Below, in pieces: positions 50,408 to 59,271 of a DNA stretch of 64,000 bases. Positions within the stretch are counted from its first letter, which is position 1; the number at the start of each line of letters is the position of its first letter. Under the pieces are notes generated by a model. That model was not told where the DNA came from, searched no databases, and saw only the letters and a program-made list of their open reading frames with translations. The translations under genes and the position numbers were made by a program. Origin of the DNA: Salipaludibacillus aurantiacus (GTDB lineage: Bacteria > Bacillota > Bacilli > Bacillales > Salisediminibacteriaceae); NCBI RefSeq assembly GCF_900111295.1, contig NZ_FOGT01000003.1, forward strand, positions 62,001-126,000, given 5' to 3'.

Positions 50408-50910
50408 TCAATTAACCCCTTTCTCTTCATTGCCTGAAACACCCGGCGTTCTATCCTTCGGTTAAATTTAGTAAAAAACCCATCATTCTCGGCTACGGGA
50501 ACGACCAGGATCGTTTGAAAACCTCCACGGTTCCCCCCAAGAATATCTGTCAGCAGCTGGTCTCCCACCACTACCGTTTCTTCTCTTTTTAAATTCATTA
50601 AGTTACAGGCTGTTTTAAAAGCCCGGCTCGACGGCTTCCTTGCCCTGTAAATAAAAGTGATGTTATGAGGGGAAGCGAACTTTTTAACCCTTGCCTCATT
50701 ATTATTCGATACAATCACAATTTGAAAATCATGATCCCTCAGTTTCTTAAACCATGCAGTCAGCTCTTTTGTAGCTTCAGCTCTATCCCATTCCACAAGG
50801 GTATTATCAAGGTCGGTTATAATCCCCTTAACTCCTTTCTCTTTCAATTCTTCAATAGAGATATCATAAACTGATTGAACATATTGATCAGGAATAAATT
50901 GTTTTAACAC
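50380..50910 (-). CDS. yqeG: YqeG family HAD phosphatase
   Basis: HAD-superfamily hydrolase of subfamily IIIA, related to phosphatidylglycerophosphate phosphatases. Motif I is ITDLDNTLVEWD (about 31-42, nucleophile Asp33 or its neighbour Asp35/36 arrangement DLDNT), motif II VSNN, and motif III VVGDQLLTDILGGN. At 176 residues it is normal. Its 3' end overlaps yqeH by 28 bp. A sigma-A-like promoter lies at 50957-50986. Confidence 0.95.
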   Translation of the reverse strand: MLKQFIPDQYVQSVYDISIEELKEKGVKGIITDLDNTLVEWDRAEATKELTAWFKKLRDHDFQIVIVSNNNEARVKKFASPHNITFIYRARKPSSRAFKTACNLMNLKREETVVVGDQLLTDILGGNRGGFQTILVVPVAENDGFFTKFNRRIERRVFQAMKRKGLIEWEKSDGSS

Positions 50911-50956
50911 ACATGTCCCTCATTTCTTTAAAGCAGTTAGCTTAGATTCCTACCTT

Positions 50957-50986
50957 ATAATACCTGTATTTTATCAATGATTTCAA
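50957..50986 (-). promoter_or_regulatory. Candidate sigma-A promoter of the yqeG operon
   Basis: TTGAAA (50986-50981), 18-bp spacer, TATTAT (50962-50957), about 47 bp before yqeG. Confidence 0.55.
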
Positions 50987-51041
50987 ACAGTACAAGAAAA
51001 TCGGCAAATAAATTTCGACAGAAACTTACACTCCTTCAAAA

Positions 51042-51140
51042 TGTGGATAAGTTTATTCACATTTTCCCTTCTTACCTGCCATTAAAAAACATCATATATA
51101 AACAGTATATCCACAGAATACCCACCACAAATGTGGATAA
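51042..51140. promoter_or_regulatory. DnaA-box cluster upstream of sda
   Basis: Two exact DnaA boxes read TGTGGATAA (TTATCCACA on the other strand) at 51042-51050 and 51132-51140. Two one-mismatch boxes are TTATTCACA (51053-51061) and ATATCCACA (51107-51115). They fill the yqeG-sda gap just upstream of the sda promoter. In B. subtilis the same intergenic region is a DnaA-binding cluster that ties sda expression to replication initiation. Confidence 0.88.
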
Positions 51141-51148
51141 AACAGAAT

Positions 51149-51177
51149 TTGAGATGGTTTACAGATCATGGTAATAT
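51149..51177 (+). promoter_or_regulatory. Sigma-A promoter of sda
   Basis: TTGAGA (51149-51154), 17-bp spacer, TAATAT (51172-51177). A DnaA box ends nine bases before the -35. The implied leader is about 150 nt. Confidence 0.65.
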
Positions 51178-51337
51178 CTATTCAACTATTAAAGTCATCC
51201 TATTAAATATAAATACATACTGCGAATCTATAAAAGCATGACTTGCCGGTAAACGAGTGTATCATAAAAAACTCTCACCTTTAACAGACCCTGGTTATAA
51301 AAAACGAAGTCGCGTTTATTAAGAGGAGGTAATATTA

Positions 51338-51493
51338 ATGAAAAGGTACGGAGCATTAAGTGATTTGTCGGATGATTTGCTGGTAGAAACATATGAAAAG
51401 GCAAAAACTTTAAATTTAGCAAGTGATTTCCTTCTTTTAATAGAGATGGAAATAGACCGCCGCTCCATATATAACAAAAAGATCGATTTATAG
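51338..51493 (+). CDS. sda: Sporulation checkpoint protein Sda (histidine kinase KinA inhibitor)
   Basis: A 51-residue helical-hairpin protein that blocks autophosphorylation of sporulation kinase KinA when replication is in progress or damaged. The sequence LSDDLLVETYEKAKTLNL and FLLLIEMEIDRRS match the Sda family helices. AGAGGAGG precedes ATG 51338. Position next to yqeG and the DnaA boxes supports the call. It carries about five more N-terminal residues than the family core. Confidence 0.95.
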   Translation: MKRYGALSDLSDDLLVETYEKAKTLNLASDFLLLIEMEIDRRSIYNKKIDL

Positions 51494-51534
51494 AGCAGGA
51501 TGATTGCAGGTTATAGATTTCAATCACTCTGCTC
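51493..51534 (+). terminator. Terminator of sda, shared with the convergent gene
   Basis: Nested repeat GAGCAG-gat-GATTG / CAATC-act-CTGCTC with a loop of about 14 nt, beginning at the sda stop and followed by TCTTCCTTTTT. It overlaps the stop end of the minus-strand gene at 51520. Confidence 0.65.
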
Positions 51535-51744
51535 TCTTCCTTTTTCAGATATAACCTTAATATACTGGCGCGGTTGGAACCTGCGGCCTTCTGTAAAGGT
51601 TTGAGCCCCCGCTCCTCTGAAATCTTCCTTAATGGTCTGCCTTTCAACGATCTCCTTTGTCACAATAACATGGCCGGCAGCGCCTCCTGCAAATATAACA
51701 AGAAAGATACTTGATAGAATTACGTACTTTGTTTTATTTTTCAT
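51520..51744 (-). CDS. Hypothetical small membrane-anchored protein
   Basis: A 74-residue protein not assigned to a family. The N-terminal segment MKNKTKYVILSSIFLVIFAG is a signal anchor or signal peptide (about residues 6-26). A short basic extracytoplasmic tail follows (EIVERQTIKEDF, GRRFQPRQYIKVI). AAGGAGG lies nine bases before the ATG, which is a strong site, so it is likely expressed. It is convergent with sda and shares its terminator region. No partner gene is adjacent on the same strand. Confidence 0.7.
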   Translation of the reverse strand: MKNKTKYVILSSIFLVIFAGGAAGHVIVTKEIVERQTIKEDFRGAGAQTFTEGRRFQPRQYIKVISEKGREQSD

Positions 51745-52080
51745 CCGCCCAGCCTCCTTTCTTACTAACAGGTTGGTACGGATGCTTTTTTTTTATACCT
51801 TTTATAAAACACGTAATAAGCTTTAGAAGAGAGTGGTCACCCGTTTACAGGCAGACGTTATACAGATTAAAAAAAATTTTTTACGCATTTTGTTTAGTTC
51901 CTTCATATTTAAGTATTCAAAATAAAACCAGGACGCGTTTCGCCTAAAGGATGCAAGGGTAGCTATTTTATATTATAATTTTATTTGGTTTCATACACGG
52001 GACTGGATGAATATTTGTGCATGTGAAAAAAATCAGCAAACGCCCTGTTTCATAACCAGATATAAAAGGAGGTTAATCAC
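51745..52080. other. Gene-free interval upstream of the mrp operon
   Basis: About 335 bp, A/T rich, with no supported gene. TATAAT at 51974-51979 is the best -10 candidate for mrp but has no good -35. An A7T6 tract lies near 51870. Confidence 0.4.
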
Positions 52081-54504
52081 TTGTCAACGCTTCACTTAGT
52101 AGCTTTAGCTCCATTTATAATGGCGATCTTTATCCCTTTCTTTTATTTTAAATTTCGTCATATTCATACAGGATGGTTTATTTTACCATTGCCGCTTATC
52201 CTGTTTATTTATCTCATTCAGTATTTACCTCTTGGAGGAGGCCCAATGGAAACAGTGGAAAGATCTGTTCCATGGGTGCCATCATTAGATATTCACTTTA
52301 CAGTCTTTCTGGATGGTTTAAGTTTACTATTTGCTCTTTTAATCACCGGTATCGGAACATTGGTGGTGCTATATTCCATTTATTATATAGCTAATAAGAA
52401 AGAAGAGCCTTTAAACAATTTCTACGTATATTTGATGATGTTTATGGGTGCGATGTTAGGCGTCGTCCTATCCGATAACCTCATTGTCATCTATGTTTTC
52501 TGGGAATTAACAAGCCTGGCTTCATCCTTGTTAATCGCATACTGGTTCCATAAAGAAAAATCCCGCTACGGAGCTCAGAAATCCATGCTGATTACGGTTA
52601 CAGGCGGTTTTGCTATGCTTGCTGGTTTTTCTTTGCTTTATATGATGACAGGCACATTCAGTATCCGTGAGATTATTACTTATGGCGATGCGATAGTTAC
52701 CAGTCCGCTATTTTTGCCTGCTATGATTTTAATCTTACTGGGAGCCTTTACTAAATCCGCTCAATTCCCATTCCATATCTGGCTGCCGGATGCGATGGAA
52801 GCTCCTACACCTGTAAGTGCTTATTTACACTCTGCCACGATGGTAAAAGCAGGGATTTATTTAGTAGCCCGGTTCACCCCGGTCTTCGGCGGTGCGCCTG
52901 AATGGTTTTGGATCATAACGGGTTTTGGTCTTTTCACATTACTGTGGGGGTCAGTCTCTGCTGTAAGACAAAAAGACTTAAAAGGAATACTTGCTTTTTC
53001 TACCGTGAGTCAACTTGGTTTAATCATGAGCCTGCTCGGTTTAGGTTCCGCTGCTGTTCACTTCGATGTGGTGGATGGACAGTCCCTTTACACTGTCGCA
53101 GTGCTGGCAGCCGTGCTGCATCTTATTAACCATGCTACCTTTAAAGGAAGTTTGTTTATGGTAGTCGGAATCATTGACCATGAAACAGGAACAAGGGACA
53201 TCCGCAAACTTGGCGGCCTCATGACTATTATGCCGGTTACTTTCACTATTTCTTTAATTGGTATAGCGTCAATGGCCGGTTTACCGCCATTTAACGGTTT
53301 CTTAAGTAAAGAGATGTTCTTCACAGGAACACTTAACAGCACAACGTTAGATATTTTTAATGTCCAGACTCTCGGTGTTATCTTTCCTGCTGTCGCCTGG
53401 ATAGCAAGTATCTTTACGTTTGTTTACTGCATGATTATGCTCTTTAAGACATTTACCGGGAAGCATCATCCTGAAAGGCTTGAAAAAGAAGCTCACGAAG
53501 CGCCTGCAGGAATGCTTATTTCCCCTGTTATTCTCGCTTCGTTAGTAATTATATTCGGCTTTTTCCCGAATTTATTAGCGTATACTATTATAGACCCTGC
53601 CATGCAATCTATATTACCTGGACTGCTCGAGCCAGGTGAACAATTCTATGTAAACATTTATCATTGGCACGGCCTCAATACAGAATTGTTTATGACTATG
53701 GGAGTGGTGTTCTTTGGGTCTATGATTTTCCTGAATCTGCGAAAATGGCAGGAAACAACCTTTTATCTCAAAGAAAGAGATCCGCTCAACTGGTTCTATG
53801 ACAGTGGGCTTGTAGGTTTAATAAAAGGTTCTACTGTAGTTAATGATGTACAGATGACCGGACGGTTAAGAGACTATTTCACTTATATGTTCACCTTTCT
53901 CGTTCTTGGAATGGGATATATGCTCTGGAATACAGGCGCTTTAGCTGTCGATATGGCTAATACAGCGGACATTTCCATTTACATGTACATTATTACATTG
54001 TCACTTGTACTTGCCACAGTGGTCATTCCTTTTGTCTCAAGCCGTATTTCTGCTATTGTACTAATGGGTGTTATAGGTTTTCTCGTTGCTTTGCTTTTCG
54101 TAGTTTTCAGAGCGCCTGACCTTGCTTTGACGCAGCTGCTAGTGGAAACAGTCATGGTTGTTCTGTTCCTGCTTGTTTTCTATCATCTGCCTGAATTAAA
54201 GAAAGAAACGTTTAAACCTGCTTTCAGGCTTACAAATCTTGTGATTTCAATTGGTGTAGGGCTTGTAGTGACATTAACTGCACTGAGTGCGCATGCATTG
54301 AGCTATGAAAACCCAATTAGTCCAATATCAGATTATTTCGTTGAGAATGCTTATGCGCTGGCCGGCGGGAATAACATCGTAAACGTTATTCTAGTTGACT
54401 TCCGTGGACTCGATACCTTACTGGAAGTACTTGTTCTCGGGATTGTCGGTCTCGCCGTTGTTGTCTTAATTAAATTTAAAGCCAAGAAAGGGGAAGACGT
54501 ATGA
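52081..54504 (+). CDS. mrpA: Na+/H+ antiporter subunit MrpA
   Basis: Largest subunit of the multisubunit cation/proton antiporter (CPA3). It combines an NuoL-like proton channel part (about residues 1-500, with WELTSLASSLLIAYWFHKEKS, PFHIWLPDAMEAPTPVSAYLHSATMVKAG) and a C-terminal MrpA-specific and MrpB-like part (about 610-800, RAPDLALTQLLVETVMVVLF). About twenty transmembrane segments are visible over 807 residues. The start is TTG 52081, eight bases after AGGAGG. It overlaps mrpB by 4 bp. Confidence 0.98.
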   Translation: MSTLHLVALAPFIMAIFIPFFYFKFRHIHTGWFILPLPLILFIYLIQYLPLGGGPMETVERSVPWVPSLDIHFTVFLDGLSLLFALLITGIGTLVVLYSIYYIANKKEEPLNNFYVYLMMFMGAMLGVVLSDNLIVIYVFWELTSLASSLLIAYWFHKEKSRYGAQKSMLITVTGGFAMLAGFSLLYMMTGTFSIREIITYGDAIVTSPLFLPAMILILLGAFTKSAQFPFHIWLPDAMEAPTPVSAYLHSATMVKAGIYLVARFTPVFGGAPEWFWIITGFGLFTLLWGSVSAVRQKDLKGILAFSTVSQLGLIMSLLGLGSAAVHFDVVDGQSLYTVAVLAAVLHLINHATFKGSLFMVVGIIDHETGTRDIRKLGGLMTIMPVTFTISLIGIASMAGLPPFNGFLSKEMFFTGTLNSTTLDIFNVQTLGVIFPAVAWIASIFTFVYCMIMLFKTFTGKHHPERLEKEAHEAPAGMLISPVILASLVIIFGFFPNLLAYTIIDPAMQSILPGLLEPGEQFYVNIYHWHGLNTELFMTMGVVFFGSMIFLNLRKWQETTFYLKERDPLNWFYDSGLVGLIKGSTVVNDVQMTGRLRDYFTYMFTFLVLGMGYMLWNTGALAVDMANTADISIYMYIITLSLVLATVVIPFVSSRISAIVLMGVIGFLVALLFVVFRAPDLALTQLLVETVMVVLFLLVFYHLPELKKETFKPAFRLTNLVISIGVGLVVTLTALSAHALSYENPISPISDYFVENAYALAGGNNIVNVILVDFRGLDTLLEVLVLGIVGLAVVVLIKFKAKKGEDV

Positions 54505-54926
54505 AGAATACACCGGTTCAACTGCATGTCATAACCCGAATCGTTGCGTTTATCATTCTGGCTTTCTCTGTCTTCCTTTTCTTTGCAGGCCATAATAATC
54601 CAGGGGGAGGATTTATCGGAGGGCTGATGACTGCTGCCGCCCTCGTCCTGCTCTATTTAAGTTTTGATTTAAAAACTATTAAACGCGTGATTCCGTTTAA
54701 TTATTCGAAAATAATCGGGGCCGGTCTGCTCATTGCGATTCTTACCGGGATTGTAGGGATGCTTTTCGGCTTTCCGTTTCTCACACAGTTTGATGAGTAT
54801 TATCATATCCCTCTTTTGGGAGAAACACACGCTGCATCGGCCCTTCCCTTCGACCTCGGGATTTATCTGGTCGTAGTTGGATTTACACTGCTCGTAATTC
54901 TTACAGTTGCGGAGGATGATAGCTGA
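54501..54926 (+). CDS. mrpB: Na+/H+ antiporter subunit MrpB
   Basis: Four-helix membrane subunit of Mrp, 141 residues, with the typical GHNNPGGGFIGGLMTAAALVL segment near residues 29-49. Start overlaps the mrpA stop (ATGA). It overlaps the start of mrpC by 1 bp. Confidence 0.98.
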   Translation: MKNTPVQLHVITRIVAFIILAFSVFLFFAGHNNPGGGFIGGLMTAAALVLLYLSFDLKTIKRVIPFNYSKIIGAGLLIAILTGIVGMLFGFPFLTQFDEYYHIPLLGETHAASALPFDLGIYLVVVGFTLLVILTVAEDDS

Positions 54927-55264
54927 TGGAAATTTTAATGATCTTAACAGTCGGCGTCCTCTTTACTGTGGCAACGTATATGATACTTTCTAAAAGTATG
55001 CTCAGAGTTATCATTGGGGTTGTTATTTTGTCACACGGAGCTCACTTACTCTTTCTGACTTTGTCAGGTCTTAAACAGGGAGCTCCTCCTTTATTGGGAG
55101 AAGAGGCGTCTGCCTATACCGATCCGCTGCCGCAGGCACTGATTCTGACAGCAATTGTTATTGGATTCGGTATCACTGCTTTTATGCTCGTTCTGGCCTA
55201 TCGGACATACAAAGCACACAAAACAGATAACTTAGATGAATTAAGGGGAACTGAAGATGAATAA
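54926..55264 (+). CDS. mrpC: Na+/H+ antiporter subunit MrpC
   Basis: NuoK-like subunit of Mrp, 112 residues with three transmembrane helices. The conserved DPLPQALILTAIVIGFGITAF segment is at about residues 69-89. It overlaps mrpD by 8 bp. Confidence 0.98.
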   Translation: MEILMILTVGVLFTVATYMILSKSMLRVIIGVVILSHGAHLLFLTLSGLKQGAPPLLGEEASAYTDPLPQALILTAIVIGFGITAFMLVLAYRTYKAHKTDNLDELRGTEDE

Positions 55265-56741
55265 TTTAGTCATTCTGCCAATACTCATACCATTACTCAT
55301 GGGTGTCATACTAATCTTCTTCAAGGACTCTAAAAGTGTTCAACGTACAGTGAGTGTCATCAGTGTCGGACTGATGATTGCTGTATCTGCATACCTGACG
55401 TATATGGTTTATACAGAAGGTATTCAGACTACCGAATTAGGGGACTGGCCTGCCCCGTTCGGAATTGTCCTTGTAGCGGATTTGCTGTCAAGTTCACTGG
55501 TGGCCCTGTCGAGTCTTCTCGCACTTGTCTGCTTGTTTTTCGCATACCAGACTTTTTCGGCTGAGAGGGAAAGAAACTATTTCCATCCGTTTTTCCTGTT
55601 CCTGATGGTCGGGGTCAACGGTTCCTTTTTAACAGGGGATTTATTTAACCTGTTCGTCTTTTTTGAAGTAATGCTTATTTCTTCCTTTATTCTGATTTCT
55701 ATGGGAAGCAAGCAGTATCAGCTTCGTGAATCCTTAAAATACGTTATAATTAATACTGTCTCATCCATGTTTTTTGTCGCTGCCATTGCCTATATATACG
55801 GAGTGACAGGCACGTTAAATATGGCTGACCTGGCCGTTAAAATCGGCGAACTGGAACAGACAGGTGTAATCTCTGTCATCGCTGTATTATTCCTGTTTGT
55901 ATTCGGAACTAAAAGTGCTATTTTCCCGCTTTATTACTGGCTTCCCCATTCCTATTTTGCTCCGCCGGCGGCTATCGCTGCGTTATTCGGGGGGTTATTG
56001 ACTAAAGTAGGGGTATACACAATTATGCGGACGTATACACTTATCTTCCCGCATGATCAGACTGTCTTTCAAATTTTGTTAATTTTCGGCGGGCTGACAA
56101 TGTTTATTGGAGTACTTGGAGCAGTATCCCAGTTTGATTTCAAACGGATTCTAGCTGTTCATATTGTCAGTCAGGTCGGCTATATGATTATGGGTGTAGG
56201 AATCTTCACTCCTTTGGCTATTGCAGGGACATTCTACTTTCTTGCCCATAACATTATCGTTAAATCAGCCCTGTTCCTGTTTGCAGGCGTAGCGGAAAAA
56301 ATTACCGGCACCTCCCATCTGAAACAGATGAGCGGTTTGCTTAAAACACACCCTTACGTGGGTTGGCTTTTCCTGATTACTGCCCTGTCATTAGCGGGAA
56401 TTCCGCCATTAAGCGGATTTTTTGGTAAATTTGCTTTAATTATAGCTGGTTTTGATGCCGGAAATTATTTCGTCATTGCTGTCAGTTTAGCTACTGGCGT
56501 GTTAACCCTGTTTTCAATGATGAAAATATTTATGACCTCGTTCTGGGGAGAAGTAAAAATGCCTGACCCTCAGGCGAAGGATAAAAAGGTTGGGTCATTA
56601 CTGATCCCTATCCTTCCGCTCGTCGCTTTAACTATTCTGTTAGGGGTGGCTGCGGAACCATTTATGCAGTTTTCTTTAGAACTTGCTGAGCAGCTCATGG
56701 ATCCATCCGAATATATTAATTCTGTGCTTAATAAGGAGTAG
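55257..56741 (+). CDS. mrpD: Na+/H+ antiporter subunit MrpD
   Basis: NuoM/N-like proton channel subunit, 494 residues with about fourteen helices. FEVMLISSFILISMGS (carrying the conserved Glu), KSAIFPLYYWLPHSYFAPPAAIAALFGGLLTKVG and HNIIVKSALF motifs are present. Confidence 0.98.
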   Translation: MNNLVILPILIPLLMGVILIFFKDSKSVQRTVSVISVGLMIAVSAYLTYMVYTEGIQTTELGDWPAPFGIVLVADLLSSSLVALSSLLALVCLFFAYQTFSAERERNYFHPFFLFLMVGVNGSFLTGDLFNLFVFFEVMLISSFILISMGSKQYQLRESLKYVIINTVSSMFFVAAIAYIYGVTGTLNMADLAVKIGELEQTGVISVIAVLFLFVFGTKSAIFPLYYWLPHSYFAPPAAIAALFGGLLTKVGVYTIMRTYTLIFPHDQTVFQILLIFGGLTMFIGVLGAVSQFDFKRILAVHIVSQVGYMIMGVGIFTPLAIAGTFYFLAHNIIVKSALFLFAGVAEKITGTSHLKQMSGLLKTHPYVGWLFLITALSLAGIPPLSGFFGKFALIIAGFDAGNYFVIAVSLATGVLTLFSMMKIFMTSFWGEVKMPDPQAKDKKVGSLLIPILPLVALTILLGVAAEPFMQFSLELAEQLMDPSEYINSVLNKE

Positions 56742-56746
56742 TTGCC

Positions 56747-57223
56747 ATGGCCTTTCAAATTTTATTAAACATCGGATTAGCTCTGATCTGGATGCTGTTA
56801 AGAGCTGAATACACCATCTTAGAGTTTATAATTGGTTACATCGTAGGGCTCGGCCTTTTGTTTGTATTAAGGCGTTTTCTTCATTTTGATTTTTATTTCC
56901 GCCGAATTGCGGCTTTTATCAAACTGATTTTGCTGTTTTTCTACAAACTTATTTTATCGAACATCGATATGATAAAAATTGTTCTTAGTCCTAAAATGGA
57001 TATCCAGCCGGGAATCATTGCGGTTCCTACAAAATTACGGACTGACTGGGAAGTAACTTTACTTGCCAACCTGATTTCCCTCACACCTGGAACTTTGACT
57101 ATGAATTTTTCTGAAGATGGCAGAACATTGTACGTGCATTCCATTCACGTCCCTGATAAGGAAAAGGCAATAAAAGAAATTCACGAATCTTTTGAGAAAG
57201 CAATTATGGAGGTGACTCATTAA
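56747..57223 (+). CDS. mrpE: Na+/H+ antiporter subunit MrpE
   Basis: Mrp subunit E, 158 residues. Two or three N-terminal helices are followed by a cytoplasmic domain with LRTDWEVTLLANLISLTPGTL, the family signature. It starts 5 bp after mrpD and overlaps mrpF by 1 bp. Confidence 0.97.
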   Translation: MAFQILLNIGLALIWMLLRAEYTILEFIIGYIVGLGLLFVLRRFLHFDFYFRRIAAFIKLILLFFYKLILSNIDMIKIVLSPKMDIQPGIIAVPTKLRTDWEVTLLANLISLTPGTLTMNFSEDGRTLYVHSIHVPDKEKAIKEIHESFEKAIMEVTH

Positions 57224-57504
57224 TGTTAACTACAGTGGCTCTTATCGTCTTAATATTAATGGCTCTCTCCATACTGGTCTGTACCGTGCGTGCCATTCTC
57301 GGTCCCAGTATGTCAGACCGCCTGGTCGCATTGGATACAATCGGAATTAACTTAATTGGCTTTACCGCTATATTGCTGCTGGTCCAGGATACAGTCGCTT
57401 ATACGGAAGTTGTACTGGTCCTTGGAATTCTTGCATTTATAGGATCGGTAGCTATTGCGAAGTTCATTGAAGGGGGTGTGGTTCTTGACAGAGATCGTCA
57501 TTAG
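57223..57504 (+). CDS. mrpF: Na+/H+ antiporter subunit MrpF
   Basis: Mrp subunit F, 93 residues, three helices, with RAILGPSMSDRLVALDTIG near residues 23-41 as the family signature. Start overlaps the mrpE stop (TAATG). Confidence 0.97.
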   Translation: MLTTVALIVLILMALSILVCTVRAILGPSMSDRLVALDTIGINLIGFTAILLLVQDTVAYTEVVLVLGILAFIGSVAIAKFIEGGVVLDRDRH

Positions 57505-57838
57505 CATTTTGCTTTTAATGGGAGGCGGTTTAAGCGTACTTGGCTCTATTGGGATAGTCCGTTTGCCTGACGTCTACGGCCGGCTTCACGCTGCCACTAA
57601 AAGTGCCACACTGGGAGTTATTACGATTATACTCGGAGTTTTTCTCTACTTTCTCTTTTATCACGGTCTATTTGTCGGAAAACTTCTGTTAACCATCGTT
57701 TTTGTATTTCTGACTGCTCCTGTTGCCGCATTTATGATTGCGCGCTCGGCGTATAACGTAAAGGTCAAAATGTGGGATAAAAGCATACAGGACGACCTGG
57801 CGGAGGCTGAAAAAAAACTAAAGTCACGTTCTAAATAA
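57485..57838 (+). CDS. mrpG: Na+/H+ antiporter subunit MrpG
   Basis: Mrp subunit G, 117 residues, three helices, with GIVRLPDVYGRLHAATKSATLG as signature. I choose TTG 57485, six bases after AAGGGGGTG; this overlaps mrpF by 20 bp. A longer frame back to 57455 lies deeper in mrpF without a site. It completes the seven-subunit operon. Confidence 0.96.
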   Translation: MTEIVISILLLMGGGLSVLGSIGIVRLPDVYGRLHAATKSATLGVITIILGVFLYFLFYHGLFVGKLLLTIVFVFLTAPVAAFMIARSAYNVKVKMWDKSIQDDLAEAEKKLKSRSK

Positions 57839-57869
57839 AATGCCGGGACTAAACCTGGTTAAAAAGAAA

Positions 57870-57894
57870 GGCTCTCACCGATTTGGTGAGAGCC
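57870..57894. terminator. Bidirectional terminator between mrpG and glcF
   Basis: Perfect GGCTCTCACC / GGTGAGAGCC stem with a 5-nt loop, flanked by A-rich and T-rich tracts, between convergent operons. Confidence 0.92.
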
Positions 57895-57924
57895 TTTTTC
57901 TTTTTTTTGTGAGGTCGTTTCCTG

Positions 57925-59271
57925 TTAAGCTTTTTGTAAAGACTTTTCTCCGTATTTTACCGCTTCAGCAAGCAAGTCCACGATATGAACCGCCCTCATG
58001 CTGTCACGTTTCCCCTCTCTTTCAACTCCTGCTTTCATTTGGAGCAGGCAGCCTGGATTGGCTGTTACTATAGTTGCCGCTTCTGTCTTCTCTACATTAG
58101 CCATCTTATGGTCTAAAATCTGCATCGACATTTCCTGTTCAATAATATTATAGGTACCTGCTGATCCGCAGCACTGGTCAGCTTCTTTCATTTCCATATA
58201 GGTGACACCTTTAATCGATTGCAGAAGCTTTCTCGGTGCAGCTGCCGTCCTCATCACATTCCTTAAATGACACGAATCCTGATAAGTCACTACCTGCGGG
58301 TCAAGCTCCATTTCAGGGAGTCCGGCATCATACAGTATTTCAGTAATATCCATTACTTTATCCGAAAAGGCTTTTGCTCTATCTTTCCAAACAGGTTCTT
58401 CTTTTAGTAAATAGTCATATTCCACGAGAAGGGCTCCACAGCCTCCAGCATTAGAAATGATATAATCAAAATCCCCTTCTTCAAACGCTTCGATGTTTTT
58501 CTTAGCGAGTTCTTTTGCAGTATCTTTCTCTCCACTGTGGGCATGCAACGCCCCGCAGCAGTTCTGTGTTTGCGGAATAACTACTTCGCAATTAGCTTTC
58601 TTTAATAAATAAAGAGTGGCATCGTTGGTCTCCATAAACACCGTATCCATTAGACAGCCGGAAAAGAAAGCCACTTTCTTTTTCACTGCGCCTTCCGCTT
58701 CTATATGCTCCGGCCGGTTCTTCATTTTTAAAGGAGATGGAATAGCGGGCAGCACTTTTTCCATTGTACTCATGTTTTTCCCTGCTATTCTCGTCATATT
58801 TGTCGCTCTCGCCAGCTTTTGTACGCCGCTCTTCTGGTAGAACCACATCAGGCTGTTGAGGGTCCTCATTCTGTTCTGATGAGGGAAAACCTGATCAAAA
58901 AAGAACCTTCTTACAAATTTCACAGGTAGAGAATGCTTCTTCTTTGCTTGAAGAATATCACGTGCTTCTTCAAGGAGGTGGCCGTATTTAACACCTGATG
59001 GACAGGCCGGCTCACAGGCCCTGCACCCTAAACAGAGGCTTAATTGATCTTCAAAATCTTTATCAGGCTCCATTTTGCCGTCCACTACAGCTTTCATAAG
59101 AGCGATTCTTCCCCTTGGGGAGGCCGCCTCATCCCCTCCTGTTTCAATATACGTCGGACATGAAGGCAGGCAAAAGCCGCACCTCATACAATTTAACAGC
59201 TCATCATAATCCATTTTTGACTGGAAGTCCTGAACAATTTGGGTCTTCCGCTTACTATCTTCTACACTCAT
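57925..59271 (-). CDS. glcF: Glycolate oxidase iron-sulfur subunit
   Basis: Electron-transfer subunit of glycolate/2-hydroxy-acid dehydrogenase. Two [4Fe-4S] ferredoxin motifs are CMRCGFCLPSCP and CLGCRACEPACP (near residues 28-100). Two CCG domains carry QNCCGALHAHSG and QCCGSAGTYN. At 448 residues it is normal. Its start overlaps glcD by 4 bp, so the two are coupled. Confidence 0.96.
   Translation of the reverse strand: MSVEDSKRKTQIVQDFQSKMDYDELLNCMRCGFCLPSCPTYIETGGDEAASPRGRIALMKAVVDGKMEPDKDFEDQLSLCLGCRACEPACPSGVKYGHLLEEARDILQAKKKHSLPVKFVRRFFFDQVFPHQNRMRTLNSLMWFYQKSGVQKLARATNMTRIAGKNMSTMEKVLPAIPSPLKMKNRPEHIEAEGAVKKKVAFFSGCLMDTVFMETNDATLYLLKKANCEVVIPQTQNCCGALHAHSGEKDTAKELAKKNIEAFEEGDFDYIISNAGGCGALLVEYDYLLKEEPVWKDRAKAFSDKVMDITEILYDAGLPEMELDPQVVTYQDSCHLRNVMRTAAAPRKLLQSIKGVTYMEMKEADQCCGSAGTYNIIEQEMSMQILDHKMANVEKTEAATIVTANPGCLLQMKAGVEREGKRDSMRAVHIVDLLAEAVKYGEKSLQKA

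Noticed and set aside
51228-51647. Minus-strand open frame of 139 codons across sda
   Set aside because: It is antisense to the well-supported sda gene, overlaps the small membrane protein gene, and lacks a start signal.
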